64,000 nucleotides of DNA from Galbula dea (GCA_013399015.1 VWZX01005706.1:32854-96853); one strand, 5' to 3'. Shown: positions 1 through 13,500, counted from the stretch's first letter. Notes: generated by a model not told the origin, from the sequence alone. Numbers and translations are program-made.

Positions 1-1424
1 ACTCTGTCTGTTCTGCCTTCTATCCCAATCCATGAGATTCTGAATCCAGCTCCTGAATCTGGTTCCTGTCTGCTGCTGACTCCAGTCTAGGACTTCTGCC
101 ACTGCCCCAGTGGTGGCAATGATGTAATTGCCATCAGAGGGTTGGAGTCACTATTGGGTTTGTATATAATTGTGTGTGCACATTTCATTTGATGATAATT
201 ATTTTAATTAAAGTAGTTTTAGTTTTCTTCTCCAATCCACAAGTCTCTCTTTCTCCCTTATTCCTTTTTCCCTTCCTGAGGATGGGGGGAGAGGAGGTAA
301 TAGAGAGAATCTGTCACCCAGTCAGTGGCCAACCCAGCCCTGACCCTTGGCAATCTGACAGTGTCACCAGCATCTGTAACTCTGTGTAAAGACATAAATA
401 AGGGATTTATAGAGGTGAGCTAAAGGAGGAGACACTGTGTGGCAAACAGGGTTTGAGAAGATGCTGTGATGGTGCAAAACACCATGGGACAGCAAAAAGA
501 CAAGATGCTGCAAGGTGTGAACGAGCTGAGAAGAATACAGGGCTGGCACTGCTGCTGAAGTTGAGAAGAAGATGATAAATATAGGTCAAGGCACAGGGGT
601 GCAGAAGCTTTCAAAGGCAGAGGAGTTTTCAGAGGGTTTTTTTTCACACCCTGCTTTGCAGGGTGCCACAATCCTCCTTTCATATTGTGATTCTCACACC
701 TCAGGTTGAGAAGGTGCTGGCTGCACAACCAGCCTCGGTGCTCTTGTTCCTGATTCACCACAGAAAACCTCTTAGAGAAGCTATCAGTTAAACACTGGTC
801 ACTAGGTGCCCAGTCCAGGCAGAGCTATTTCACTGTACAACAACAACCAGAATACTTCTACTCATCATCTCCTATATCTTCTACTCATCAGGGAGAACAC
901 CACAGAACAGCAGTCATTCATTGTACTGCTCTCTCTGCTTAGTGTGCAGCTATAGAAAACCACTAGATATTAGTATCAGATATTGATGCTTGACTGACTC
1001 TTTTCTGGGTGATGTCTTAAGAACATTAGGATTTTACTATTATTTAAAATTACAACCCCCAAGAGCCAAGAGGGTGTAAAAAATGACTTAGTTCCCTGTT
1101 AAGTATCATTACATGGGACTCAGTCTCTTCTCCCAGGTAGCAAGTGCTGGGACAAGAAGAAATGGCTTTAAATTGTGCCAGGGGAGGTTCAGATTAGACA
1201 TTAGAAGGAATTTCTTCCCCAGGAGGGTTATCAGGCATTGGGCCAGGCTGCCCAGGGAGGTGGTGGAATCTCCAATCCCTGGAAGAGTTCCAAAACCATG
1301 GAGATGTGGTGCCTGGGGCTATGGTTTAGTGGTGAGCATGGTAATGTGAGGTGGATCATTGGACTGGATGATCTCAGAGGTCCCTTTCCAAGCACAATGA
1401 CTGTAGGGTTAGGGCAATGCTTAC
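1..1424 (-). other. Intron sequence downstream of the last D2 exon in the window
   Basis: AT-rich intron, open at the left edge. It holds the CR1 copy at 1112-1405. I looked for the next PTPRK D2 exon (the segment carrying the altered D2 signature) and did not find it here. Nothing else supported. Confidence 0.7.
1112..1405 (+). mobile_element. CR1 retroposon 3' fragment
   Basis: A 5'-truncated CR1 in plus orientation. Marks are tctcttctcccaggtagcaa, the ggcagcctgg-type core (here gccaggctgcccaggg), the late block ggatgatctcagaggtccct and a short degenerate tail. It is antisense to PTPRK and ends about 20 bp from the donor of the 1425-1550 exon. Confidence 0.9.
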
Positions 1425-1550
1425 TCTTGTTAGGTTGCATATCCTGAAGATTCTGTTGATGACGTCGCAGTCCATGGAACATGACATGCATTCCACTTGG
1501 ATGGGACCATACCTCAGGATCCCTTCCTCAGGCCAGTACTGTGGGCAGCC
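1425..1550 (-). CDS. PTPRK: PTPRK exon: D2 domain, YWPEEG segment (last exon in window)
   Basis: A 126-bp exon of 42 codons, [16 protein letters not shown] through [10 protein letters not shown]. This is the D2 counterpart of the KCxxYWP segment, and its cysteine-rich middle (CMSCSMDCD) is characteristic of PTPRK. The acceptor is ctggcccag and the donor gtaagc, phase 0 on both sides. The rest of D2, including its altered signature, is not in the window. A plus-strand CR1 ends about 20 bp past the donor. Confidence 0.95.
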
Positions 1551-4500
1551 CTGGGCCAGAGCAAAAGAGGCACAATTAAAGAGCAAGTTCCAACCTCTGA
1601 GTTGCCTTATTGCTGCTGCATTTGGTGGTGAGGACAGATGGAAAAGGGGAGCCCAAACTAACCTGTGCTAAGTCGACTTCATTTAGCATGACGAGGGAAG
1701 TACAGCCATAGTCATACACTAGTCTCCAGAAATCTTTCACAGTATTTGGTAAAGGATGTTGTGTGACAATAAAAGCTGCTGGTTGCCTGTAGCTCTGTAA
1801 AGGCAAATGACTTTATTAGCACTGGAGGAGGAAGTACTTGATGACTTCCACTCCAACACTGCAAGAGAAAAAACCCCATATATAAATAGAACAAAGCTGC
1901 GACATCAATGATGCCAGATTTCACCCAACCTGGTGTTAAAACTACATTAGTGCTTCCAGTAAGAACAGAGAGGTGATTCTGCTCAGGTCTGCCTTCTGCT
2001 TTGCTACAGCCCAAACCCTGTTCCAGTTCAGATATCCACAATCTTCAGGGCTCTGCTGAGCTGAGGCTTGGGCAGCTCCATTTCAGGCACCGTGGCCAAG
2101 AGACTGAGCAGGAAAGCTTCTCCACATGTTGCAGAGGTCTCAGAAGGACACCCCATCCACAGCAGGCTACACATCAGCTCTCTGACCAAACTGGGGACTA
2201 AACTCAATCCCAAATTCTGTTTAGGTGCCTCAGGGTCATGAACAGGACTGATCTTAGGGATTATTGGGTCCCATTTCCAGCAGAAAGTAGAAGTTAAACA
2301 GTAAACCCCTCCTTCCTGCCTCACAGCAGATTCCATGTTCTGTGTGCTACACCATCCACAACTGCACACAGGAATTTCCAGCCTTGCATAGGTTAGTTGA
2401 GATGCAGCTAACAGAAGAGGGGCTAATTCCCTGCAGCACATGGATGATGAGCAGCAAGCAGAAGAGGAGAGCTCAGCAGGTTTTTGCAGGCTATTTGCAG
2501 TGAAGAAATACAGATCTGAACTGTCAAGGAAGCACCAACAGGTTAATAAAAGAAAGAGGGTAAGATGGTGAACATTCTTGAAGGCAGATGGGATGGGAAG
2601 TCACCAGCTAGACCATGAAGTGCTAGGACTGCAGTATGCAAAGCAGAGAACCCTGTATTTAGCACCCATGCTGATACCAAAAGCAGTTTGACTGGTTTGT
2701 TTTGGGTTTGTTTTTGGTTTTTTTTACTGAAATAAGTAAATGAACCCAGGAGAAAGACCTGGTGGGGTAGCTAAACCACTTTTGGTAGAGCAGCTTGCTT
2801 GTTTGAAGGTTGCTATGAGGGATCTTCATGTGCAATATATTGATATACCCTTGAAGGGCACAGTGTGAGGCCCAGAAAGGAAAAAACACAACTCTTTTCA
2901 GCCTTCTGCTTGCTGTAAATGGTGAAGATAAAAAATTTATCTCTTTAGCATCAGTACTTATTTGACAAGAGGATAAGGAGGCCCACAATTTTTCTGTCTA
3001 TGTTTGCTATCTACTTCTAATGCAGGAAGCATACTGGGGTAGTAGCAGCTTGTGTCCTACTTCCTAGATCTGCCCAGGGAGCAAAGAGGAACAACCAGCA
3101 TTGATTCTTCTTTTGTATGTTTCAGAAACAAAACATGTGCTAGCTGATGTTTTCATAATCCTCTTCCCCATCATTTTTGGTCTTTTCTGAGATGGGAGAA
3201 CACACTGAGTTTGAGATGATCATATTTTCAAAAGGAACAGGCAGGAGATCTGCCATCCCACTGGGAAGCAGACACCTTTCTGTAGGAACACAGGGACAAG
3301 AACATTGTGGAAAGAGGAGAGTTTCCATTTCTGTCATGCTATTGAAAGTCTCCTTTCCTTGCCCAGCAGTGAGGTTCCCCTCTGAAAAAATCAGTCTTAA
3401 AGAAAAAAAGAGAAAAGGCAAGAAAAACTTTTACTACCCAAAGTTTTAACTCTGTACTTGTAGTCTTGTTCTATGCCTTCACTGTGACATATTGCCTTTT
3501 GTGTTTCCCCTGCTTTTTTTTTCCCTTTTATTGCTACCATTTCTGTCTGTCTTTATTTGCTTTTGATGGCAAATCCATTAATACACTGCTTGGCTCCTGT
3601 TCCTGCCTGCCACACACTGTTACACACACCCAGAGTCCTCCTGCCACCCAGCCCTTCACACAGAATCATAGACTCATTAAAGCTGGAGAAGACCTCCAAG
3701 ATCATCAAGTTTCAGCCTGCATTGTCTTCCTTTCTCCCCAAAGCACACCACATCAATTTTACCCAGCTGTTTAATGTTATTTTAACTCCAGTTCTTGGTT
3801 GGTACCAAAAATTTCACCAAACTCCCTCCTCTAGTTCCTCCATTCAGCCCCAGTGACTCCCTAATAGACTGGGCTAGTACCTGCCCCTCCTATTTCATTA
3901 GCACAGTAGCTAATTGTCAGATTAGGGACTGTACTCTTGCTAGCAGCACAAATGTTTCCTGCACTAAGTCAGGCAGAACTCTGGGCTGAATGTACCATTC
4001 AGTCCTGATGCCTCCTGCTGCTATTTGCCATTTTATTCTGGCAGCTCTTCTTTTCTGACAGCACTCCACTTTTGAGGAAGTGCAGATGCTTCTGGAAATC
4101 AAGCCACTTGTTTAAGTATTTACTGTAAAGGTGGCTTTAGGAGCCTGACCTTGGAAATGCTAATGGCAGGTATCTGACAGTACCTGTGATAAACTGCTTT
4201 ATTGATCAGACACCTAGAAGCAGGTTCACCTCTTTTTTTTCCCATTAATTCCCCTTTTCCCCTGACAATACTTCTGTCACTCAATTTAAAGAGCTGCTAC
4301 TCCCAACATGAACAACAAAAAACCTCAGCTCTATCCCCAAACATACCAAATGAAATGCTTTTATTGTTATTTTACCCCTGTCTCTCCTGCCTCAATATAC
4401 ACAGTCTTTTTCATAGAATAGTAATGGTAACCTCATGCTCAGGGAGGTAATATTTCCTTCCTGATAAGCAGCAGATTTCTGAGATCCTGCTGAGGTTTGA

Positions 4501-7500
4501 GATTTGGAGGGCTGGACTCTAGAGCTTCAGATGATGCTGTTGAAAAAAGGAGAGGTTGGTTTCTTCTCCCAGGTAACTAGTGATAGGGCAAGAAGCAATG
4601 GCCTCAAGTTGCACCAGGAGAGGTTCAGGTTGGATATTAGGAAGAATATTGTCCCTGCAGGAGTGGTTAGGCACAGGCTGCCCACAGAGGTGGTGGAGTC
4701 ACCATCCCTGGAGGCCTTCAAAAACCATGTAGACATAGCACTTGGTGGCATGGGGGTGTTGGGTCAACAGTTGGGCTTGATGATCTTAGAGGTCTTTTCC
4801 AACCTTAACCATTCTGTGATTCTACAGTCACAAAGCACCTGAACAAGCCACACAAGCTGCTGGGGTTTCTTCCCCATTCTCCCCACCCTCCTTTGTCAGG
4901 ACTGTTTTACTGAGCACTCCAGGAAGAAAGAGTGACCCTGTGTGACACCAGGAACTGCTCCCTCTCCCATTCCTCAGCAGACAAAGCAGTTAGTCTCTTA
5001 CATCCATAAGAGCAGCATTGATGTAGTTGCTGCTCTCCCCATCAATAGTGATTAAGAAAGGCAGACATCTGTCAGGTGGCAGCATATCCATGAAGCGGTT
5101 CTTGTCGTGGTTCCTTGGCAAGCAGGCGATGCTGCAGTCCTCCGCTTGCAGGCGAGGGGTGACAGAGTTCAGGGTCTAGGAGAGACAAGATGCTCACTTT
5201 AGCAGGCTCAACCAACAGGCAAGGGATTCAAGAGAGCCCCAGGTTTTCATTTCAAACTGGGGATTATGGGCAAATGGGAGGCATTGAGCAAGAAGAGATT
5301 AGGAAATAAGAGCTCCTAGCTGATGGATGGATGGATGGGTTGGGGCTTTTCAAGGAGTGGGTAAGCTGCAGGTGGCAAAGGTACCACTGAAAAGATTCCA
5401 CATGACACCATCTCCTCCAAAAGGAATAAAACAAAAAGGAGCCTTTGGAGTCCTAAAGGGCTACGTGTGAGTTGTGCAAATGCAAGCCAAAAACTCACTG
5501 TGGTTCCCAGTCAGTGCTTTTTATTCCCAGCAGATATTGTGATTTCATTCAATGGGGTAGAGCCCATATTTAAAGCAACTTTGAAAAGCCCAGAAACACT
5601 AGGGCTTTATTTGTGGACTAAAAAGAAAGGACCAAATGCTATAAAGATGAGATGAAAACTCTTTGCCTTAAAATAAATGAAATGTACCTGGAGGCAAAAA
5701 AAATTGCTGTCACATGCAGAGCCAGTAGGAAACTGTAAATACCTGGAACTCATCTTTGAGATGTGAAGAGTTTGTCTGAGAGTCTATTCTAATCATATCA
5801 AAATAAGCAGCTTTGAATTCGCAGACAGGAATGGCAGTTTCTCCACACAGGCAAGCTTCTAGAATGGCATCATGAATAAAGATGTACTGCTCCTACCAAA
5901 TTAGGCAAAGAAAACAAACAAACAAACAAGCAAAAAATTATAGCCCTTTCAAAACAAGAGATCTTCCCTTCTCTCAGGATAAACAGATCTCCTGCACACC
6001 TCACTGGAGGTCGTGTCCATCAATCCATTCAATAACAGCTCACTACAAACACAATCGTGTTCTAATTGGGATGCAGTTGCCAAGGATGTTTCTTCTTCAG
6101 AACCAATTTAAATGCAGTCAAACTCAAGAGAACAGGCCCAGCAATTTATTTAACGAGGGGTTTTCAGTTTTCTTTTGATGCTTGTGGGTTTCTGCCTATA
6201 TGCCAGTGACTTGCTGGCTTTACTCATTTTGGTTTTGTACAAATAGCTTTCAGTCCCGTAAAACAAGCAGCAAGTGTAAATTGCTTCAAGCACTATTAGT
6301 GTGATTAGCAATTCTTTGGCACATTACAGCTCTAGGCCAGTGATAAATTCAAGTGTGTCCCAACAGAAACAGCATTTCTTCCTGGGTTTTTTTGGGGTTT
6401 CTGACTTGTCTTGGGATATCCTGAGTCCTAGTCAACTGCACCACTATGTCAGTCAAGCCTCCTGTCAATTTTTACACAATGCCTGTTATATTTACTCACC
6501 CTGAGAGTAATAAAAGTAAACCACATCTATTCAGCAAAGGGTGAGAACCTTGCTAGGCTCACCTAGTCATTGTGGGTACCAATGAGGTCATTTACAGCAC
6601 AAACTTTAGTATGTGCCTGTAGCAACAGCACATGTCCAGGGAACATGGTCATATTCCAGCTCTACAGCATGTGCTGCCTTGTCTAGAGCAGAAATCTTGT
6701 GAGGAGCAACTGAGGGAAGTGGGGTTGGTTACCCTGGAGAAGAGGAGGCTCAGGGGAGACATTCTCACTCTCTAAAACTCCCCTAGAAGGAGGTTGGAGC
6801 TGGGTAGTCTCTTCTCCCAGGTAACTAGCAATAGAAAATAGGAAATAGCCTCAAGTTGTGCCAGGGGAGGTTCAGGTTGGATATTAGGAAGAATTTCTTC
6901 ACCCAGAGGGTTATCAGGCATTGGTCCAGGCTGCCCAGGGCAGTGGTGGAGTCACCATCCCTGGAGGGGTTCAGAAACCACGTAGATGTGGCACTTGTTG
7001 ACACAGTTTAGTTTCCTTTGGAAGCTCATTGATACTCAGGTGGCAGAATGGGAGCTACTATACCCTCAGAACTAAGGCAATGGTTTTTACTGTGGAGTTG
7101 CTGAAGGAATGATAAAAGACAAAAAGGTAGAAGAGGAAAAAGGTTTTGCAATGAGGTTAAGAAAGCAAATAAAACTGGAGCGGAAAAGGGAGAGTGAAAT
7201 GGACATAAAGTTTCACAGGTAAAGCAAATTGTGGAGATAATAGGAGGTAGTCTAAAATCAAGAGCAACCTGCTAAAATTCCAACTCTGGCTACCTGGAAT
7301 TGCAGATACTAGAGATGGGGAGAGATGAGCCAGACAGACCCACCACAAGGTCTTCCCTAAAAACCCTCCTTGCTTTCTTTTGTTACCAAAGCTAGGTGGG
7401 CACTTCTTTGCGTGAAGACTGAACTAGCTTTGTCGCACCATCCTGCTTCTGAGTGCTGTTTGCATTGAGCATTTCTCCCCAGTGGAGATAAGAGGGCTAC

Positions 7501-10500
7501 TGCTTGCTCCTGTCAGAACAAGAGTGAAATTCTGACCCAATCTGTTTCAGAAGGCATCAGGTGCTTAGAAGGGAAAGTGCCATACCTCTGTCTGTACCAT
7601 GTTGATGCGTCGGGACCGTAAGGCTTTGACACAGTTGTAGATATCCACAACACCTTCTCTTTCTGCCATATCTAACATGATATCAATCACAATGTAACAA
7701 CCTGTCCGGCCAGCACCAGCACTAAAAACAACCAGCAAACACTGTTAGGAGGAGCCCCATGAAAAAAAAACACCTACAGACTTCTATAACCCCCTGGCTG
7801 AGAGCATTTCTGTAAAGTCATTCAGTTCTTTCATCACAACCACTATCTCATTTTCATCTCCTTTCCTTCTCTTCAATAATGTTCTTTAAATCTTTTAATG
7901 TGCCCCAAACAACCTTTTTTTTTTTTTTCTCCACCATTTTTCCCCCTGACAGCAAAACCCCCATAGTTTCTTTCCTCCTTTTATCACCCAGTTCAATACT
8001 TAAAGTAAAAAAGAAAAGTGAGTTCCACTGAAATCTGGAGGCTGATGAAGATCAGGCACTTCGAAGTATGACATATCTTGTTTTATTTCTTAATAAGACT
8101 AGGGTGATTTTTAAGTTATTAATATATTACAGGAAGAAACTCTGTGTTTTGCCAACCAAGCTCTAAGCTGGTTCAGGCAACATATTTAACTGCATCCAGA
8201 AGCTGCTCTCTTGATTTATTTTGGTTGTCTAGAAAGCTATGGAGAGTTTTTGCCCTTAAAATCTAACTTTATCTACAGGATGTAATTAAACATTTGACAG
8301 TGCTGAAAGAAAATGCTATTTGTCAAAGGACTGTGTCCTAACAACACAAACCTTGCAGAAACCTGCAGAAGGAAAAACAACATTCTGTGTTTGTTGGCAT
8401 TAACCTCATTCCATCTTCCTTCATCTACTGGTTTACTTTGATTTCAATTAATCATCTGGTTAGACACTACATACAACACCCAGCAGTCAGAGCAGCTGTG
8501 TCTACACTTAGTGCTTGAATGCTGTCACCAAAGTGTTGCAGGCTACCTATGGATTTAGGAAGAAGAAAATCTCTGGCTATTTTATTTAGGAAAAGTATTT
8601 CAGAATCCAGTTCTTTCCAAAGATTGCTGTGGAGCCCAATCCTACTGCAGTGTGAATTAGGCAGTTCGAAAAAGGGAACAACAAAACCAAACCACTTCAG
8701 ATTGCTGAGGGATGCCTCACTCCTGTAAATAATCACATACAGAGCTGTGGGGAAAAAAAAAATACATAGATCAATCTATTTCTTCTGTACACACCTGCAA
8801 TGGACAACAATAGGCCCTGCACTAGGAGGGTTAGATAATTTGACTCTCCGGATAAAGGAAAGCAAGCCTGTGGCATTGTAAGGAACTCCATGATCTGGCC
8901 AGCCAGTGAAATGGAACTGTTTTACTTCACGGATTTCATTGTAGCCCCTCTGGAAATGGGAGAAAAAGAAAAAAAGAAACCAAAAAAAAAGTTAGGAAAT
9001 CCAAAGTATTTGATAGATTAGACATTCCCTGACTCAAATAATGGTAACACACTGAGGGAATCTACATGCTGTTTCCATCGTTTCACCAATCATTAAAGGA
9101 AAAAGCATATGGAGCTTAAAGGTCATTTTGGTTTACATTTTGAAGTTTGGAATTTTTCCTTTTGCCATTAATTATACCAGTTTTGCCTCATTAGATACTT
9201 TTTTTAACAGACTTAGATTCAATTCACATACATTTTCAGAGGTGTTGCTAATCAAGACAATGGCCTGCTACAGTTACAGTTCAGTATAACGATTTCCCAG
9301 AAGACCACAACACATTCACAGAGTTTGTTCTTTGATGAAGTGAGATTGACTCAGCAGCATTCAGGGCTGAATGGATGGAGATGAATGACAGGCATGAGTC
9401 ACAACTCGGTCCTTGAGCTCAGCTCAGAAGCGTGGCTAGACTTCAGCTCAGCTCAGAAGTGTGGCTAGACTTCAGCTCAGCTCAGAAGTGTGGTTAGACT
9501 TCAGCTCACCTCAGAAGTGTGGCTACAGAGAGAAGGTGACTGACAGAGAAGGGACAGTAGCAGTCAACATTTTTGGGGAAATTCAACATCCCAGAGCGAG
9601 ACAAGTGTTTGGATGGTGCTGATGAAACGCTCTACTCCCACAGTGCCCTAAGGCTGCCTACACTGTGGACCTGCTAACCAGGCAGAGGCATTTGGCATGG
9701 TACAGGACCACACACCAAGTGTAGCCTCTTCCATGCTCTTTGCTACCAGAGAACACTATTTGGCCAACCCCTTTCAAAATGTGCTCACCCTTCCCAGAGT
9801 GAAGGTCCTCACGACGTACTCTGCAAGGGGCTCCATCTCTACACAAGTCACTTTGAAGTCCCCATAAACTTCTGTGTCATCAGGCCAGTACTTGTAACAC
9901 TTGACCTAAATACAAAAGAGGAATTCATTTTATAGCAAAGGGAAAGAAAAGCTTGAGGACATCTAGCTACATGTCCTGCATTACACTATGTGTATCTCCA
10001 GCATGACCAGGCACTCACGTGCCTCCTGAAGCCCAGCTAACAGCTACGCACTAGCTACAAGGAGTTTCCACTGCTTTACACAGCTTTGCTTAAATGCCAA
10101 ATTAACTTCTAAAGGCCCAATTCTATCTTTCTTTTTGGTTGTTTTTTAGTGCTGAGCTATGTAAAACTCTTTCACATTTCCAGGAAAATAATGCTTGAGG
10201 AAAGAAAAATGCCCCCAGGGAGGTTGAAACTCTTCTCTTCTCTGTCCACTTACATTCAACTGAGATGCATTTCGTATCAGGACTCAACCTGTTGCTAAGC
10301 TGGAATTAATTTGCTGTTTTCTAGCCACTGATACAGAAGCACATTTGCTCACTAGTTCACTTGCTCCCTTCATTTGAGTGAAATTTTCTATTTTCTGAAA
10401 GATGTATTTTGGATTCAGAGAATTTCTCTACTTGTGAAAGCACCACAGCAGAATTTAGCTTTGTTTTTTGACAATATTGTAACCACAGCAATATCTGGAC

Positions 10501-13500
10501 TCCCCCCCTTCCCCTTCTCTCAGGATGCAGGGTCCTCTTTCACAGGACTCTTCTGCACTCCGTTGATACTATGGCATGTCAGAAGGTTTTTCTTGAGGCT
10601 GGTAGCTTTAAAAGAAAAAAAGAAGCTAAACAAAAACTTACTCTCCCAACTTCCACTAAATTTGTGACCATCACAACACAAGCTGATTGCTCCTGCCATA
10701 TCATCCTCCAAAAGTCATACACAGTCTCATGAACTGGGCCTGCAAGAGAAGAAATCCCAGGTAATACTCAGCCAAAAAAAAAGATGCAACAGCCAAAGTG
10801 AATGCTAAAAATAAAACCCAGTGCTCCTCAGAGCTCAGAGACGTGAACACACTTGCTCAAAGATGAAAGCTTGGTGAAACCACATCATCATACCATCAGG
10901 CCAGTTTCCACACTATATTGTTATTTATAACCAAGGCTGAACCTTCTCAGTTTAACTGAATTACCACTTGAAAGAAATTAATAGCAAGTGTTTGACATAG
11001 TGAAACACCAGAAGTTGCTTGAAGACTACAAGGACACAGCAATGTGTGGCTACATCTAGAGATACGTTTCTAGGTTTCTTTTAGGTTTGTTCAATGCAAT
11101 GTGTTGAGTGTGAGCCATGAATTTCCCACTGGAGGGAATTTGAACTAACTTAATTACTTCCCTGTGAAGCAAATAAGGAGCACTTCCTGGTGTTACAGAA
11201 TGAGAGGGGTTGGAAGGGACCTCTGGGGATCATCTAGTCCAACCTTCCTGCTAAAACAGGGTCATCTAGAGAAGGTTGCCCAGGGCTGCATCCAGAAGGG
11301 TTTTAAAAGTCCTTTGAGAAGGAGACTCCACAATCTCTCTAGGCAGCCTGGTCCAGTGCTCTGGCACCTTCACAGGAAAGAAGTTTTCCCTTATGTTTAG
11401 GTGGAACTTCCTGTTTGTGCCCATTGCCCCTTGTTCTACCACTGGGTGCCACTGAAAAAAGTCTGGGCCCATTCTCTTGATGCCCACCCTTTAGATATTG
11501 ATAAGATCTCCTCTCAGCCTAGTCGTCTCCAGGCTAGACATCCCCAGGTCCCTCAGACTCTCCTTATTAGAGACTCCTTCACAGCCTCTGCTGGACTCTC
11601 TCCAGTAGTTCCCTGTCTCTCTTGAACTGGGGAGCCCTGAACTGGACACAATACTCCAGATGTGGCCTCACTAGGGCAGAGTAGAGGGAGGAGGAGAACC
11701 TCCCTCAGCCTGCTCTTTACACTTTTCTTCATGCTACTGGCCTTCATGTCCATGAGGGCACATTGCTGGCTCATGGTGAACTTTTTGTCTGCCAGCACTC
11801 CCAGGCCCATCTCTGTAGAGCTGCTTTCCAGCAGGTCAGTCCCTAACCAGTACTGGTGCACGGGGTTATTCCTCCCCAGGTGCAGGACTCTATCACTTGC
11901 CTTTGCCAAACTTCATGAGGTTCCTCTCTCCCCCAGCTCTCAGCCTGTCCAGCTCTCCCTGAATGGCAGCAGAGCCTAATGGTGTGTCAGCCACTCCTCC
12001 CAGTTTGGTATCATCAGCCAAGCTGCTGAGGGTACTCTCTGTCCCTTCATCCAGGTCATTGATGAAGATGTTGAATGAGACTGGACCCAGTATTGACCCC
12101 TGGGGAACACTGCTACCTATAGGCTTCCACCTAGAATATACACCACAGCTCTGCATAAGGTTGGTCTGCAGAGGCTGCAGAGACAAGACACATTCAGCTG
12201 GCTGGCAGAGGCTTTTCCCCTGTTCAATCATCTCAGAAACAGGCCCAGCAGCAGTATAAATCCTATGTGTACAACACATCCAAAGACTCAGTCCTATTCC
12301 TTCATATCCTAGATTGAAGGCTGCATCCTAAAGCAGCAATAAATTTTTGTGTCCTTTAAAATCCCGCAATGATTTACACAGTAAACCAGAAATAAAAGAC
12401 AAATGCAGACTTAACTGCCACAGAGAGACCTGTTTAGATGCATTTACAGAAAAAAACTAAAATGATGTGGACAGCAATGTGAGCATCCTGCTTTAAAACC
12501 AGCCTTGAGCTTGGCTTTCCTGTCTGCAACTATAATCAACCCAGGGCACAAATAACAGGATATCTCCAGCCAGCTATCTGATTACACTCACAGATCAAAT
12601 AATGACACAGCTAAATCTAATTATTTTTACTCTAATTCATAGCCTCTGATATTTCAGCATAATCTTAAGGCTAATCTATTGGGTTTTTTTCCTTGTTGTG
12701 AGGACTTTTATCAGAAATACAAAATCAATCATTTTCACAGAAATGCAATTTTTTCCTCTAACTCCCCTTTTACTAGCAGGGTGTTACATGATCAAGATTT
12801 CCCTAGCTTCTTCCTACAGAGGTTTTGTCCTTCTCTGGCCTTCTTCTCCCCAGATTTTCTGAGCTAGAGTTTGATTTATCACTAGTATCTTCACCATCTC
12901 CATTCTGGACAGTCAAATAATACACTGGAAACCTATTCTTTTCTACTTCCAGTAAAATACTGCTTGAGGAAAGAAAAATGCCTCAGGTTAGGTTGAAACT
13001 CTTCTCTTCTCTGTCCACTTGCCTCTTTTCTCTATTCATCATCATCCTTGGAAATGATGGCAGTAGCTTTTGACTTTATCAGCTGAATTTATCATGGAAA
13101 GAGTTGCTCAATAGCTAATTAACATGACAAATTAGTGCCATTTTTGCATTTCTTCACATTCCACCTGACCAGGCTATATTAATTTACCATAAGACAAGAT
13201 GACAACTCCCCACTCTTGGACCTGCTATCTTTTCATCTACTTCCATTTTATCAAACCAGTGCTGGAGAACCTAGAGAACACTTGTTAAGTTGGATTAATG
13301 TTGGCAGATCCTTACCTTGGGTTGCAATGTAGTGACTTGGTCTCTGATATCCCTAAAACAGCAATATAAGTTGGTTTGAGTACCACATTGCTAACAGGAA
13401 GAGACAAACAAAAGCATAAAGGTACTATAGGATTCTTATCTCTAGACAATGTTTTCAGAACAAACCAATACTTAAGAGCAGCATGAAGCTCAAAAACCTA

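Larger units (their letters stand above)
1795..5001 (-). other. PTPRK intron within D2
   Basis: A 3.2-kb intron. Contains two CR1 pieces (3658-3720 and 4545-4826), short T and A runs near 2700-2725 and 3508-3525, and no further coding sequence that I can support. Confidence 0.7.
10740..13315 (-). other. PTPRK intron within D1 with long CR1
   Basis: A 2.6-kb intron; over a third is the CR1 at 11191-12125. Also carries the second copy of the 74-bp repeat (12947-13020). The remainder is AT-rich without recognised features. Confidence 0.7.

Noticed and set aside
1238..1671. Plus-strand frames over the CR1 and the D2 exon
   Set aside because: One is CR1 sequence and the other is the antisense shadow of the 1425-1550 exon.
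11893..12279. 128-codon minus-strand open frame
   Set aside because: It is the decayed reverse-transcriptase portion of the CR1 at 11191-12125 plus adjacent intron, not a host gene.
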